Positions 17,015 through 24,876 of a stretch of DNA of 34,208 bases are shown piece by piece; position 1 is the stretch's first letter, and each line of letters begins with the position of its first letter. The stretch comes from JANYLN01 sp041687575 (GTDB lineage Bacteria > Planctomycetota > Phycisphaerae > UBA1845 > JANYLN01). Where the stretch lies: the NCBI GenBank assembly GCA_041687575.1, contig JAWLBS010000019.1:1-34208 (forward strand). The letters are read 5' to 3'. The notes below the pieces were generated by a model that saw only the letters and a program-made list of their open reading frames with translations, did not search any database and had not been told where the DNA came from. The translations under genes were made by a program, and so were the position numbers.

Positions 17015-17743
17015 TCACGTCGGTCCCCGGGCGCATATCCACACGCCTTTGCCCAAGTCAAGGATGTACGAATCCCGGCATCGCGAATCCTCGCTGGCCG
17101 CTATGACAACGATTCGCGCCCAACTTGCGTGACCGGCAGGCCATGCGAGAACAGTCGCGCTGCGATCCGCGAGGATGTGGACCTGCTCCGGTTTTGCACG
17201 CACGATGCTCGGCGCCCAGTCTGCCGCGGGGATACGAGCGATCTGTGCTCTGACGAACTGAGATGGGAGCGTGCAACCTTCCAGACCATCGATCTGCTCG
17301 GCAGGCTTGATAGGAACTGAGACGCTCCACTGGCGGATTGATCTGGCGTCGATGTTGGCTCGCGTCCACCGTTCGAAACCTCCCAGATAGCCGGTTCGCC
17401 AGGAGCCGACGGAGGCCATCCCATGCACGGCCAGGGGCGGCAGGCCCAGAAGCCCAAGCAGCAGCAACCACCGAACCCGTTGCCACATCATTCCACGGCG
17501 GAAGAGCCATGCCACGCGCACCAGGAGTATCATCCCTGCCACCATGTACACAAGTGGAAACAGGCACATGAACGGCAGGATGTCGCTCCGACCGTTCACT
17601 CGACCCAGGATCCACTGGCTTGGCATCTGCAGGAGCAGCGGCACAACAGCAACCAGTGCCACGACGACCGCCGTGCGGTCGCGAGCAATCCTGGGCTTGG
17701 GAATCCGTTCTGGCGTCGGAGCGTAGCCCAGTGTCTCTGTCAT
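17015..17743 (-). CDS. Hypothetical membrane protein with three predicted helices
   Basis: The 242-residue product starts with a short hydrophilic, Pro-rich segment, followed by three hydrophobic stretches at about residues 24-43, 54-80 and 88-110. A polar C-terminal domain of about 130 residues contains several Trp residues and a Cys pair separated by many residues. I do not recognise a family. ATG at 17743 follows GGAAG with 8-nt spacing. It lies 112 nt downstream of the M16 protease gene in the same direction, so the two may share a transcript. It converges on nuoN. Confidence 0.65.
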   Translation of the reverse strand: MTETLGYAPTPERIPKPRIARDRTAVVVALVAVVPLLLQMPSQWILGRVNGRSDILPFMCLFPLVYMVAGMILLVRVAWLFRRGMMWQRVRWLLLLGLLGLPPLAVHGMASVGSWRTGYLGGFERWTRANIDARSIRQWSVSVPIKPAEQIDGLEGCTLPSQFVRAQIARIPAADWAPSIVRAKPEQVHILADRSATVLAWPAGHASWARIVVIAASEDSRCRDSYILDLGKGVWICARGPT

Positions 17744-17855
17744 AAGTCCGTCTTCCGGTCGGACGGTCGTGCCCGCGCGTAGGTCCAGGCATTGTCCACA
17801 GGTTGTCCTGGGCCACCAGTCTGGCCAAAGCCTGTTTCGAGGCGAACAACCGGTG

Positions 17856-20663
17856 TCAACGCCCTGCTTCGGGTTGTACCGGCTGCGTCTGCGCCGCCTC
17901 GACCACCTTCTCGAACCCCGGCACCTCGACAGCGTCGGGATCCGGGGTGATCGCCACGATCACCGGTTGCCGCCCGAGGTAGCGCTTCGCCACGCCCTTC
18001 ACGTCGTCCATCCCGATCGCCTCCATCAGCTCGGGCAGATTGTCCGAGAAACCGTACCCCAGCCCGTACAGCTCATCGAGCGACGCCTGCATCGCTCGCT
18101 GGGCGTTGGTCTGCCGGTCGAGCAGCTGGCTGGTCAGGATCACGCCCTTGGCCCGGTCGAGCTCTTCATCCGTGAACTCGCCCTGCACGGCCTTTTGCGC
18201 CTTTTCCAGAACAATCGAAATCACCTTGCTGACCTGCTCGGGCTGCGTGCCGGCATAGGCCGGGAAAAAGCCGCCCGTCAGGCCGTTCCAGTTTATCGCG
18301 TGGACCTCGTAGACGTACTTGTTCGTCCCGCCGCGCAGTGCCTCGTGAAGCCACCCCGACGGCAGCCCGTAACCCGAGATGATCGTGTCCAGCACCGTCA
18401 GGGCCATGCGGTCCTCCACCTGCGTAAACGCCACCGACGGCCAGGCGATCGCCACGCCGCCGACCTGCCGGTCCGGGCCCTTGGCCTTGACGAACACCTC
18501 GCCGGGATTGGCGATCCCCGGTGCGGGCGGCGCCAGCGGCGGGGTCTGGCCGTCCGGCATGTCGCCGAACAGGTCGCGAACCTGCTGCTCGACCTTCGCC
18601 TCATCGATGTCGCCGAAGATCGCCAGGACGCTGCTGCCGCCGACCAGGTAGCGGTCGTGGAACGCCCGCAGGTCCTGCGGTGTAAGCGATGCGACCGACT
18701 CGACCTGCCCCATCGGGTCCAGGCCGTACGGGTAATCACCGAAGTACTTGCTGCGGACATAGTCGAACAGTTCGGCCCGCCAGTTCTCTTCGCGGGCGCG
18801 GATCGCGTCGAGGATCGGCTCGCGGACCTGCTCCAGCGATTCCGGCTTGAAGGCCGGATGCAGCGCCACGTCGGCCAGCACCGGCAGGGCCTTGTCCAGG
18901 TCCTCAGCCAGGACCTCGGCCTGCCAGAAGAACGTGTTCGAGCCGGCACTCGCGTTGATCGTTGCCCCGAGCGAGTCGAAAAACGCCGCGATCTCCTCGC
19001 CCGTGCGACCCTCCGTCCCGCGGAGGCTCGCCTCGGCCATCAGGTTGGAAATGCCGTTGTTCGCCTCGGATTCGGCCAGCAGCCCGCCCAAGGTAAACAG
19101 CTGGATCGAGACGGTCGGGGTGGCCGGGTTGTTCTGCAGCAGCACCCGCAGGCCGTTGTCCAGCCTGACCATGCGGATCTCGCCCGGCTGGCCGATCTTC
19201 TTCGCCTCGGTCGCCTCCTGCCAGGCGCCCAGGTCGGCGTCGTGCGGGGCGATAAGGGCGCTGGCCAGACTGGCCGGCTTGAGGTACTGACGGGCGACCC
19301 GCTGGATCTGCTCGGGCGTGACCTGCTGGATCCGCTCGACGTAATCGGCCGAAAAGTGCGGATCCCCCGTCGAGATCAGGTCCATCGCCAGCATCGAAGC
19401 CATCGAGTCGACCGTCTGGAGGCTCTGGACGTAGTCGGCTGCCTTCTGACGCTTCGCCTTGGCCAGTTCCTCCTCGCTGACCGGCTCATCCGCCAGCCGC
19501 CGGACCTCGTCGAGGATGGCCTTGCGGACATCGACCAGATTCTCAGGCGGACAACGGACCTGCACATAGAACACCCCGCGGCCCCATTCGGGGGTCCAGC
19601 TCGCGCCGCTGACACCGGCGGCGAGGCGCTGGCGGTAGACCAGTTCCTGCGTCAGCCGGCTGCTCGGGCCACTGGTCAGGATATAGCTCGCCACGTCCAG
19701 GGCGTACAGGTCGGGGTGGGTCAGGCGGATGCTGGGCCAGCCCATGTTCAGCATGGCGGCGCTCACGTTCATCCGCTTGACGGCGCTGCGCTGCGAGACG
19801 ATGGTCTGGGCCTCGGGCAGCGGCTTCATGTCCAGCGGGCGGCGCGTAAAGTCGGCGAAGGCGTCCAGGATGACCTGCTGGGCGCTGTCCAGGTCGATGT
19901 CGCCGCAGATGCTGACCACGACGTTGTCGGGGATGTAGCGGTTACGCCAGTAGTTGACCACGTCCTGCTTGGTGAGCGTCTGGATGTTCTGCTTGTAGCC
20001 GATGACGGGGAACTGGGCCGGGTGGTCGGCGAAGACCATCTTCATCATCAGGTAGTGCAGCTGCCGGTTGGGTTCGTCGACCGACCGCTCCAGCTCCCGC
20101 TGCACCACGCCCATCTCGCGGTTGAACTCGCTGTCGGGGAAGGTCGCCCGCGTGATCCAGTCGCTCAGCAGGTCAACGGCCGTGCCCAGGCGCTTGCCTG
20201 CCGTGTTGATGTAATAGCACGTGTGGTCGTAGGTGGTGTAGGCGTTGCTGTCGCCGCCGATCTTGAGCAGCAGCTCGCGGCTTTCGGCCTCGGTGCGGGT
20301 GCTGGTCGTGCCGCCGTGCAACAGGTGCTCGAACAGGTGGCTCAGCCCCGTGCCCAGGTACGGGTTCTCATAGATACTGCCCGTCCGCACATACATGCGG
20401 ACCGCGACGATCGGCGCGACTTTGTACTGCTTGAGGATCACACGCATGCCGTTGCTGAGCAGCACGACCCGCTCGTCCGGCTGATCGACCAGCAATGCTC
20501 TGACCGTCAGCGGCTCGGGCGCGGCGTCCTCCGCCATGAGTTTCTCCCCAGCCGGCCGGGTTGCCGGCGGCGTCGCGGCCGAGACGGGCGTCCAGGCAGC
20601 CGGCAGGCTCAAGGCGATCAGGGCCAGGATCAAACGGCGAGAAGGCGTGTGCGATGCAAACAT
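17856..20663 (-). CDS. Secreted or periplasmic M16 family zinc metalloprotease, double-domain
   Basis: Insulinase/pitrilysin-type peptidase. An N-terminal signal peptide (about residues 1-30, hydrophobic core LILALIALSLPAAW) indicates export. The first M16 domain has the inverted zinc motif His109-Leu-Phe-Glu112-His113, with a distal Glu in VVQRELERS completing the site. A second M16 domain begins near residue 500 (RLDNGLRVLLQNN) and has NGISNL where the zinc motif would be, so it is the usual inactive partner. At 935 residues it is the full two-domain form. ATG 20663 is chosen because it begins the signal peptide and has GGGAG upstream; the frame extends 24 codons further. Likely role: degradation of exported peptides. 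Confidence 0.93.
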   Translation of the reverse strand: MFASHTPSRRLILALIALSLPAAWTPVSAATPPATRPAGEKLMAEDAAPEPLTVRALLVDQPDERVVLLSNGMRVILKQYKVAPIVAVRMYVRTGSIYENPYLGTGLSHLFEHLLHGGTTSTRTEAESRELLLKIGGDSNAYTTYDHTCYYINTAGKRLGTAVDLLSDWITRATFPDSEFNREMGVVQRELERSVDEPNRQLHYLMMKMVFADHPAQFPVIGYKQNIQTLTKQDVVNYWRNRYIPDNVVVSICGDIDLDSAQQVILDAFADFTRRPLDMKPLPEAQTIVSQRSAVKRMNVSAAMLNMGWPSIRLTHPDLYALDVASYILTSGPSSRLTQELVYRQRLAAGVSGASWTPEWGRGVFYVQVRCPPENLVDVRKAILDEVRRLADEPVSEEELAKAKRQKAADYVQSLQTVDSMASMLAMDLISTGDPHFSADYVERIQQVTPEQIQRVARQYLKPASLASALIAPHDADLGAWQEATEAKKIGQPGEIRMVRLDNGLRVLLQNNPATPTVSIQLFTLGGLLAESEANNGISNLMAEASLRGTEGRTGEEIAAFFDSLGATINASAGSNTFFWQAEVLAEDLDKALPVLADVALHPAFKPESLEQVREPILDAIRAREENWRAELFDYVRSKYFGDYPYGLDPMGQVESVASLTPQDLRAFHDRYLVGGSSVLAIFGDIDEAKVEQQVRDLFGDMPDGQTPPLAPPAPGIANPGEVFVKAKGPDRQVGGVAIAWPSVAFTQVEDRMALTVLDTIISGYGLPSGWLHEALRGGTNKYVYEVHAINWNGLTGGFFPAYAGTQPEQVSKVISIVLEKAQKAVQGEFTDEELDRAKGVILTSQLLDRQTNAQRAMQASLDELYGLGYGFSDNLPELMEAIGMDDVKGVAKRYLGRQPVIVAITPDPDAVEVPGFEKVVEAAQTQPVQPEAGR

Positions 20664-20744
20664 TGCGGTTGTGCTCCCGTGCAAATTCCGACGTTTTCCG
20701 GGCGGGGCCGCAACGTCAGGCGCCCCCGCCGACAAAGGCTACGT

Positions 20745-20772
20745 ATTGTAGCACGATTGTCGCGGCGGTCAC
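20745..20772 (-). promoter_or_regulatory. Possible sigma-70-like promoter for the M16 protease gene
   Basis: On the minus strand GTGACC (4 of 6 to the -35 consensus) is followed after 16 nt by TACAAT (5 of 6 to the -10). The predicted start would leave a leader of about 75 nt before ATG 20663. Confidence 0.4.
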
Positions 20773-20834
20773 GGGATGAGAGGGGGATGATACGGGTGCG
20801 GGCCAGGATCAGCGGCAGAGCGGGGCGCTTGACG

Positions 20835-21055
20835 GGGGTCTGACCCCTTGCAGCACGCCCGCACCCGAATCCCCGCATCCGATTCCCGTGGCGGCATCAA
20901 TACCTGAAAGATCCAGCGGGGTCTGACCCCCTGGGCAAAACGCCCCGGCCGCCGCGCCACGGGGCCAGACCCCGGTGACGTGCACAGGCATCCAGGCCAC
21001 CATGAAATCCGGGCAGTGATTCCGCTGGGAGACGTGCGATCCGGGGTCAGACCCC
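20835..21055. repeat. Array of four GGGGTCAGACCCC palindromes
   Basis: Palindromes start at 20835, 20918, 20961 and 21043 (spacing 83, 43, 82). Reverse-complemented, 20918-21055 aligns with 30908-31045 including spacer stretches such as CAGCGGAATCA and TGTGCACGT-ACCGGGGTCT. It occupies most of the 594-nt gap between the M16 gene and the small lipoprotein genes; no ORF there looks real. Confidence 0.8.
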
Positions 21056-21257
21056 TGGAAGACGCCGCCCCGGCCTTTGCTGCCACCAGACAAGGGGCTA
21101 CCCGGATGACGTGTGCTGCGGTTTGGACGCATGACAATCGCGGCGATACCTCGCCCCGGTCAGGGGGACTTCCCTTGTCCGTTCATCCAGGGTAGTATTC
21201 AGCACGTCGCAAGTGCCTTGTCTGAATATGTTTGTGGACGTTGTGGAGGTTGGAAAG

Positions 21258-21395
21258 ATGCAGTGGTTCAAGCGCGGTATGGTTCTGGGGCTGGCTGCCG
21301 TGATGATACTGGCGATCAGCGGGTGCGATCTCGAGAGCCAGGTGCTTGATACAATTGGGTTGAGTTGGGGAATCGTCGACGTCTGGCTGAACTGA
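21258..21395 (+). CDS. Micro-lipoprotein A (45 aa) of a tandem pair
   Basis: A 45-codon gene with an excellent ribosome binding site (GGAGG, 8 nt before ATG 21258). The product has a basic start (MQWFKRG), a hydrophobic core and a lipobox ending AISGC with Cys23, so it should be lipidated by Lgt and cut by signal peptidase II. The mature part is only 23 residues: Cys-Asp, then L-x-T-I-G-L, then I-V-D-x-W and a short end. The next gene encodes the same layout with Cys also at position 23. I do not recognise the family. Likely exposed at a membrane as a lipopeptide; signalling, anchoring or a tiny membrane effector are all possible and unproven. Confidence 0.75.
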   Translation: MQWFKRGMVLGLAAVMILAISGCDLESQVLDTIGLSWGIVDVWLN

Positions 21396-21412
21396 CGACA
21401 GGAGATCGACCA

Positions 21413-21547
21413 ATGGGGCGCACTTTTCGTTACCTGGCGATGACGCTAGCCGGGGCACCGCTTCTGGGAACCTCGGGCTGCGATGTGACCGACTCGATTC
21501 TGCGGACGATTGGATTGGCGTTCAACATCGTGGATATCTGGGTGTAG
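21413..21547 (+). CDS. Micro-lipoprotein B (44 aa), paralogue of A
   Basis: ATG 21413 is preceded by AGGAG with 8-nt spacing and starts 17 nt after the stop of the first gene. The 44-residue product has a basic, then hydrophobic N-terminus and a lipobox ending GTSGC with Cys23. The 22-residue mature part matches that of A at 12 of 22 positions, nearly all other changes being conservative (V/I, W/F, L/V), whereas the signal part is hardly alike. Selection on the mature peptide rather than the leader is therefore likely. It converges on the DedA gene with a 38-nt gap. Confidence 0.75.
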   Translation: MGRTFRYLAMTLAGAPLLGTSGCDVTDSILRTIGLAFNIVDIWV

Positions 21548-21585
21548 GTGACATTGGCTGGACCGCAGCGCGGGGTGCCGGCTGC

Positions 21586-22578
21586 CTATGAACCATTGGT
21601 CGCCTTGTCTTTACGTCGCTCGGGCACCTGGCGGGGCGGCTGCGGGATGGCGGGCAGCGCATGGTCTGTTTCGAGCTGCGTCTTGGCCGGCTCGTCCGAA
21701 TCGATCTGCCCGTTGCGCGGCGGCAGGGGACGTACCAGCTCCGACTGGCGCCGCGCGCGGCGCAGCCAGAGCAGCCGCAAGACGATGCCGGCCACGGCAA
21801 ACCCTAGCAGGCTCCACACCAGCACGTGTTCGGCGTGCCAGAATGTAGCGATCACCCGATCGATGTGGTCGGCCAGGGCGTAGCCCAGCACTGTCGCCGT
21901 CGGAACCGTGATGCACGCAGCGATCGTGTCGACCACCATGAATCGCCATAGCTTCACCCCGGTCAGGCTGGCCGTCAGGACCACGGCAGACCGCAGCGCC
22001 GGCAGCCACCTGGCCACGATAACGATCTTGAGCCCGTGGTTGTGGAACAAGCGGCGGGCGGAGGCGATGTGGCGTGGCTGGATCATCGCCCGGACCCATC
22101 GCAGGCGGAAGATGTGGCTTCGCCACCGCCGTACCACCAGGAACAGGATGAAGTCCGCAACCAGCACCCCTACCAGCCCGGTAGCGATCAACCCCCCGAG
22201 ATTGGCCGCGCCGTGTCGCGCCAGGTAGCCGGCTAGAAGCAGCGGCACCTCTTCCGGTATCGGCAGCCCGAAGCCGCTCAGCAACAGCACGACCAGGAGC
22301 GTGACGTACGTGCTCAGTCCGCGGGTCTGCTCGGCACGTTCCCGCAGTTGGGCGGCGGCGCCTTCGGGCGTGTCGTCCAGGATCCCGGGGCGACTGGCTG
22401 GCGCTGGTTCCGTGGCAGCGGCCGAGTCGGTCGCGGGCGACAGAACAGGTCCATCGGCGGCGATCGTCTGCGCAGCCTGGCACTCGGCGGCATCAGCGCC
22501 GACTGCCGCGGCGGCCGGGATGGTCGCCGGGAGCAAGGCTGCTGCCAGCAGCAGGGATAACAGGGACCTTCGTCTCAC
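21586..22578 (-). CDS. DedA/VTT-family membrane protein with long N-terminal leader
   Basis: DedA-type (SNARE-associated Golgi superfamily) integral membrane protein; relatives translocate lipids or affect proton-motive-force homeostasis. The domain starts near residue 88 with SGFGLPIPEEVPLLLAGYLA, and the conserved Arg motif is ARWLPALRSAVVLTASLTG (Arg190, Arg196). Unusually, the first 25 residues look like a cleavable signal, followed by about 60 Ala/Pro/Thr-rich residues before the domain. The C-terminal 60 residues are charged. The start is GTG at 22578, with AGGACGAG upstream. The GTGA overlaps the stop of a possible upstream ORF. Total 330 residues, longer than the usual 200-220. Confidence 0.88.
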   Translation of the reverse strand: MRRRSLLSLLLAAALLPATIPAAAAVGADAAECQAAQTIAADGPVLSPATDSAAATEPAPASRPGILDDTPEGAAAQLRERAEQTRGLSTYVTLLVVLLLSGFGLPIPEEVPLLLAGYLARHGAANLGGLIATGLVGVLVADFILFLVVRRWRSHIFRLRWVRAMIQPRHIASARRLFHNHGLKIVIVARWLPALRSAVVLTASLTGVKLWRFMVVDTIAACITVPTATVLGYALADHIDRVIATFWHAEHVLVWSLLGFAVAGIVLRLLWLRRARRQSELVRPLPPRNGQIDSDEPAKTQLETDHALPAIPQPPRQVPERRKDKATNGS

Positions 22579-22769
22579 TGCGATTGACTCGTCCTGGTAT
22601 TCGCCTCGAACTCTTCGCCGGCCGGGGCCACAGCGCGATACGCGTCCGCGGCGTCACCCGCATGCTGCGGGTCCGACGTTTCATCGGCTGTGTGCGACAG
22701 CCTGTCTGTCCGCCGATCCTGCCGTGCCGCCGCCGTGGCGGGTTGGGGGCCAAACGCTTGTACCGTCAC
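22575..22769 (-). CDS. Possible small ORF coupled to the DedA gene
   Basis: A 64-codon frame starting at GTG 22769 has a strong GGAGGT site 6 nt upstream and ends in a TGA that overlaps the GTG start of the DedA gene. The product is Ala/Thr/Asp/Arg-rich, without a signal or hydrophobic segment, and resembles no family I know. The ribosome binding site and coupling favour it being translated, perhaps as a leader; the low-complexity composition argues against a conserved protein. Confidence 0.35.
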   Translation of the reverse strand: MTVQAFGPQPATAAARQDRRTDRLSHTADETSDPQHAGDAADAYRAVAPAGEEFEANTRTSQSQ

Positions 22770-22999
22770 ACGCTTACCTCCACTTGCCGCCGGTCCGCCG
22801 GGGGCAACGCGGTATTGTAAGAACATGACGCTCGCTAGACGAGGGGGCACGACGGGGATAATCCGAATTTGCATTTCGTCCGTCCTCAGGACAGCGGCGT
22901 GCTGCGCCGGGACAGATTGGCTGGACACCGAGGCCATTTCTGTCGATATTCCTTATGGAACATGTGGTCTCGCAAACCAGCCGCAACGGGAGTGTGCTA

Positions 23000-23320
23000 A
23001 TGACCTCCTTGCCGCCGAACATGATCGCGTCGTCCCTGCAAGGCTCCCTCCCCCAGCGTCAGGCGCAGCAGAGCCGCAGCGTCGCCGAGCGCCAGCAGAC
23101 CGACACCAGCGCGGCTATCGCCCGCGCCGCCGAGCAGCATGAGATCGAAATCGATACCGGCGACGGCGACACCCGCATCAGCCCCGACGGCCAGGGGGGA
23201 GGCAGCCAGGGCCGTTCGTTCGAAGACGGGGCACCGGACCAGGCGCCGGAGCAGGACACGCAGGCCTCTCGGTACGACCAGGACGACCAGGCACCCCCGC
23301 GGCTGGATATCACCGCGTAG
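23000..23320 (+). CDS. Small hydrophilic hypothetical protein
   Basis: 106 residues from ATG 23000, which has GGAG 7 nt upstream. The first half is Ser/Gln/Arg-rich and helical-looking (ASSLQGSLPQRQAQQS); the middle has EIEIDTGDGDTRISPDGQG, and then GGSQGRSFEDG, ending in an Asp/Gln-rich tail. No signal peptide or membrane segment. The DGQG-GGSQGR pattern reminds me of small proteins seen near flagellar or stress genes in other bacteria, but I cannot name the family with confidence. It converges on the PepSY-like gene and shares the hairpin region between them. Confidence 0.6.
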   Translation: MTSLPPNMIASSLQGSLPQRQAQQSRSVAERQQTDTSAAIARAAEQHEIEIDTGDGDTRISPDGQGGGSQGRSFEDGAPDQAPEQDTQASRYDQDDQAPPRLDITA

Positions 23321-23355
23321 GTTCCTTTCGACACATCCAGCCAGCACCGTGAGCG

Positions 23356-23405
23356 AAAAAAGCAAAGCGGGGCTCGCACCCCGATCGGGCACGGCCCCGC
23401 TTTGC
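23356..23405 (-). terminator. Rho-independent terminator for the PepSY-like gene
   Basis: A perfect 12-bp inverted repeat, GCAAAGCGGGGC (23362-23373) and GCCCCGCTTTGC (23394-23405), is followed on the minus strand by six T (23361-23356). It starts about 50 nt past the stop of the minus-strand gene. On the plus strand the hairpin lacks a T-run, so it is mainly a minus-strand terminator, though it could also stop the gene at 23000. Confidence 0.85.
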
Positions 23406-23455
23406 CGCTTGGATGGTTTCCGTCCCTGCCGGAGCAAGGGCAGAACTATCCTCGA

Positions 23456-24583
23456 CTAGTCCTGATCCTGGACGTCCTGGCCACCGAGCGAACCACGGCC
23501 CTGGCCGGGGCTCGAACCGGTCGGCCACTCGCTGGCGCCGTTGTACTTCTTCTCCTTCTGGTCGATGTCCATGGTGCCGCCGATGCCGCGGCCTTGCTGC
23601 CACGGGCTGCTGAGGGTCTGCTCGGTCTGGGTATCGACGACCTTGTTCTCCTTGAGATCGACCGTGGCCACCCGGACCTGGTTGTTGTCGGTCAGGATGT
23701 ACACCTTCGCGGCGGCCTGCTGCTGGGCACCGGTCTGCTGCTGGGCACCGGTCTGCGGCCGGGCACCCGGCTGGGCGGCGGCCTTGTCGTGCTCGACCAG
23801 GAACGCGCCGAAGGCCTCGCCCTGGGTCTGCTGGGTAGCGGTGTTGATGGCATCGACAAGGGCATCATCCTCTATGCCCTGAGTGAGCTGCCGGGCCTGG
23901 CTCAGTGAGAGGCTTCCAGCGGCCGAGCCGCCGACACGCTGCTGCGTGCCGCCGACACCGGGCTGCTGGCCGTACTGCTGCTGCGGCCTGGCGCCAACCG
24001 AACCGCCGACGCCAGCCTTATCGTCCGCCTGGCCAACCGAACCGCCGACGCCGGCCTTGTCGTTCGCCTTGCCAACCGAACCGCCCGCGCCAGCCTTGTA
24101 GTCTGCCTGGCCGCTCGAGCCGCCGATGCCGGGCCTGGCGCCCTGCTGCATGCCGCCCGTGCCGCCTGCGCCCTTCTGCTGCCACGGATTGGAGATCATC
24201 ATCTCCGTCTTCGTGTCAAGGACCTTGTTGTCCTTGGCGCTGACGACCACGTCCTTGATCTGGTTATTCTCAAAGACGTAGACGTGAGCGACGGGCTGGC
24301 CCTGGTGGGTGCTCATCGAGGCGCCCAGCACCTTGCCCTCGGCCTCGTCCTGGGCGGTCTGGATGGCCTTTTCGAGCGTGAAGTCGCTCTGCTTGGCCTG
24401 CTGCGTCAGTCTCTGGATGTCACTGACGCTCATCTGGCCCTGCTGCATCCCCTGCGGACTGCGCTGCATGCCCTGCACGCCCGGCTGTTGCTGGCCCGGT
24501 TGTGCTGTCTGCTGCCCATAGGCCAGACCAACCATCAGCGCGAGTGCCGCACATACTGTTACCATCACCTTCACCTGCGACAT
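23456..24583 (-). CDS. Secreted Gln/Gly-rich protein with two PepSY-like domains
   Basis: 375 residues from ATG 24583, which follows an AGGAGG site. A signal peptide (about 1-23, VTVCAALALMVGLAYG) indicates export. Two similar domains at about 53-135 and 226-330 each have a helix (FTLEKAIQTAQDEAEG; DALVDAINTATQQTQG), strands, an NKV-DT-TE turn and an SPWQQ/NPWQQ end, resembling PepSY folds. The linker (about 136-225) carries 13-residue repeats around AGVGGSVGQADDK, encoded by 39-nt DNA repeats. PepSY domains elsewhere inhibit proteases or act in the cell envelope; a stress or envelope role is inference. It has its own promoter, leader and terminator. Confidence 0.8.
   Translation of the reverse strand: MSQVKVMVTVCAALALMVGLAYGQQTAQPGQQQPGVQGMQRSPQGMQQGQMSVSDIQRLTQQAKQSDFTLEKAIQTAQDEAEGKVLGASMSTHQGQPVAHVYVFENNQIKDVVVSAKDNKVLDTKTEMMISNPWQQKGAGGTGGMQQGARPGIGGSSGQADYKAGAGGSVGKANDKAGVGGSVGQADDKAGVGGSVGARPQQQYGQQPGVGGTQQRVGGSAAGSLSLSQARQLTQGIEDDALVDAINTATQQTQGEAFGAFLVEHDKAAAQPGARPQTGAQQQTGAQQQAAAKVYILTDNNQVRVATVDLKENKVVDTQTEQTLSSPWQQGRGIGGTMDIDQKEKKYNGASEWPTGSSPGQGRGSLGGQDVQDQD
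23996..24112. repeat. 39-nt in-frame tandem repeat in the PepSY-like gene
   Basis: Three units at 23996-24034, 24035-24073 and 24074-24112, plus a partial fourth, begin CCAACCGAACCGCC. Each encodes 13 residues on the minus strand. The units are diverged at synonymous and a few non-synonymous sites, so the array is not brand new, but copy number could vary between strains. Confidence 0.85.
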
Positions 24584-24760
24584 ACTGGATTCCTCCTGTT
24601 TAGGTAACCGCGAGCGCCGAGGTGCGGCACCTCGCCGCGGAGAAAGTCCTGCGGACGCTCGACGACCTGTGTCCCTGCTTGGAACCGATTTCTGCAAACG
24701 TCGCTTTCGAAAAGAAAGTGCACGACCGTGCGTTTGAAAGCGTTCCCCGTAACTGCCTGT
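24584..24760 (-). promoter_or_regulatory. Structured leader of the PepSY-like gene
   Basis: The predicted transcript start leaves a leader of about 175 nt. On the minus strand it has a CTTTC-ttttc-GAAAG hairpin (24704-24718) and a CGAGGTG-ccg-CACCTCG hairpin (24618-24634), the latter about 35 nt before the start codon. The region is visibly less GC-rich than its surroundings. A plus-strand frame across it (24622-24834) is not accepted as a gene. Translational or attenuation control is possible. Confidence 0.4.
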
Positions 24761-24767
24761 ATGCGAA

Positions 24768-24797
24768 ATTAGATGCCTTGCCGAACGGCAAAGTCAA
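24768..24797 (-). promoter_or_regulatory. Sigma-70-like promoter for the PepSY-like gene
   Basis: On the minus strand TTGACT (24797-24792) and TCTAAT (24773-24768) are each 5 of 6 matches to consensus, with an 18-nt spacer. It is the best promoter match in the window and points at the gene starting at 24583. Confidence 0.6.
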
Positions 24798-24876
24798 ACT
24801 TCAGACGCAACTCTCGCCGGTTCTGAAAGGATAATCGGGCGCGACGACGAGATGACGCGTGCGGCGCTGGCCCCGA

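Noticed and set aside
16779..17042. Minus-strand frame over the repeats after nuoN
   Set aside because: It translates dispersed repeats (for example a HSER-CEE string from the GTCATTCTGA element) and lacks coding features.
17769..20843. 1024-codon plus-strand open frame opposite the M16 protease
   Set aside because: The minus strand carries a full signal peptide and HxxEH motif; the plus frame has no domain and repetitive Arg/Val/Leu composition.
20835..21055. Possible CRISPR array
   Set aside because: Repeats are only 13-bp palindromes, spacers of 28-70 nt are partly conserved between loci, and no cas genes are nearby.
24622..24834. 70-codon plus-strand frame between the PepSY-like gene and tadA
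   Set aside because: It overlaps the best promoter in the window on the other strand, has a poor ribosome binding site and no family resemblance; not fully excluded.
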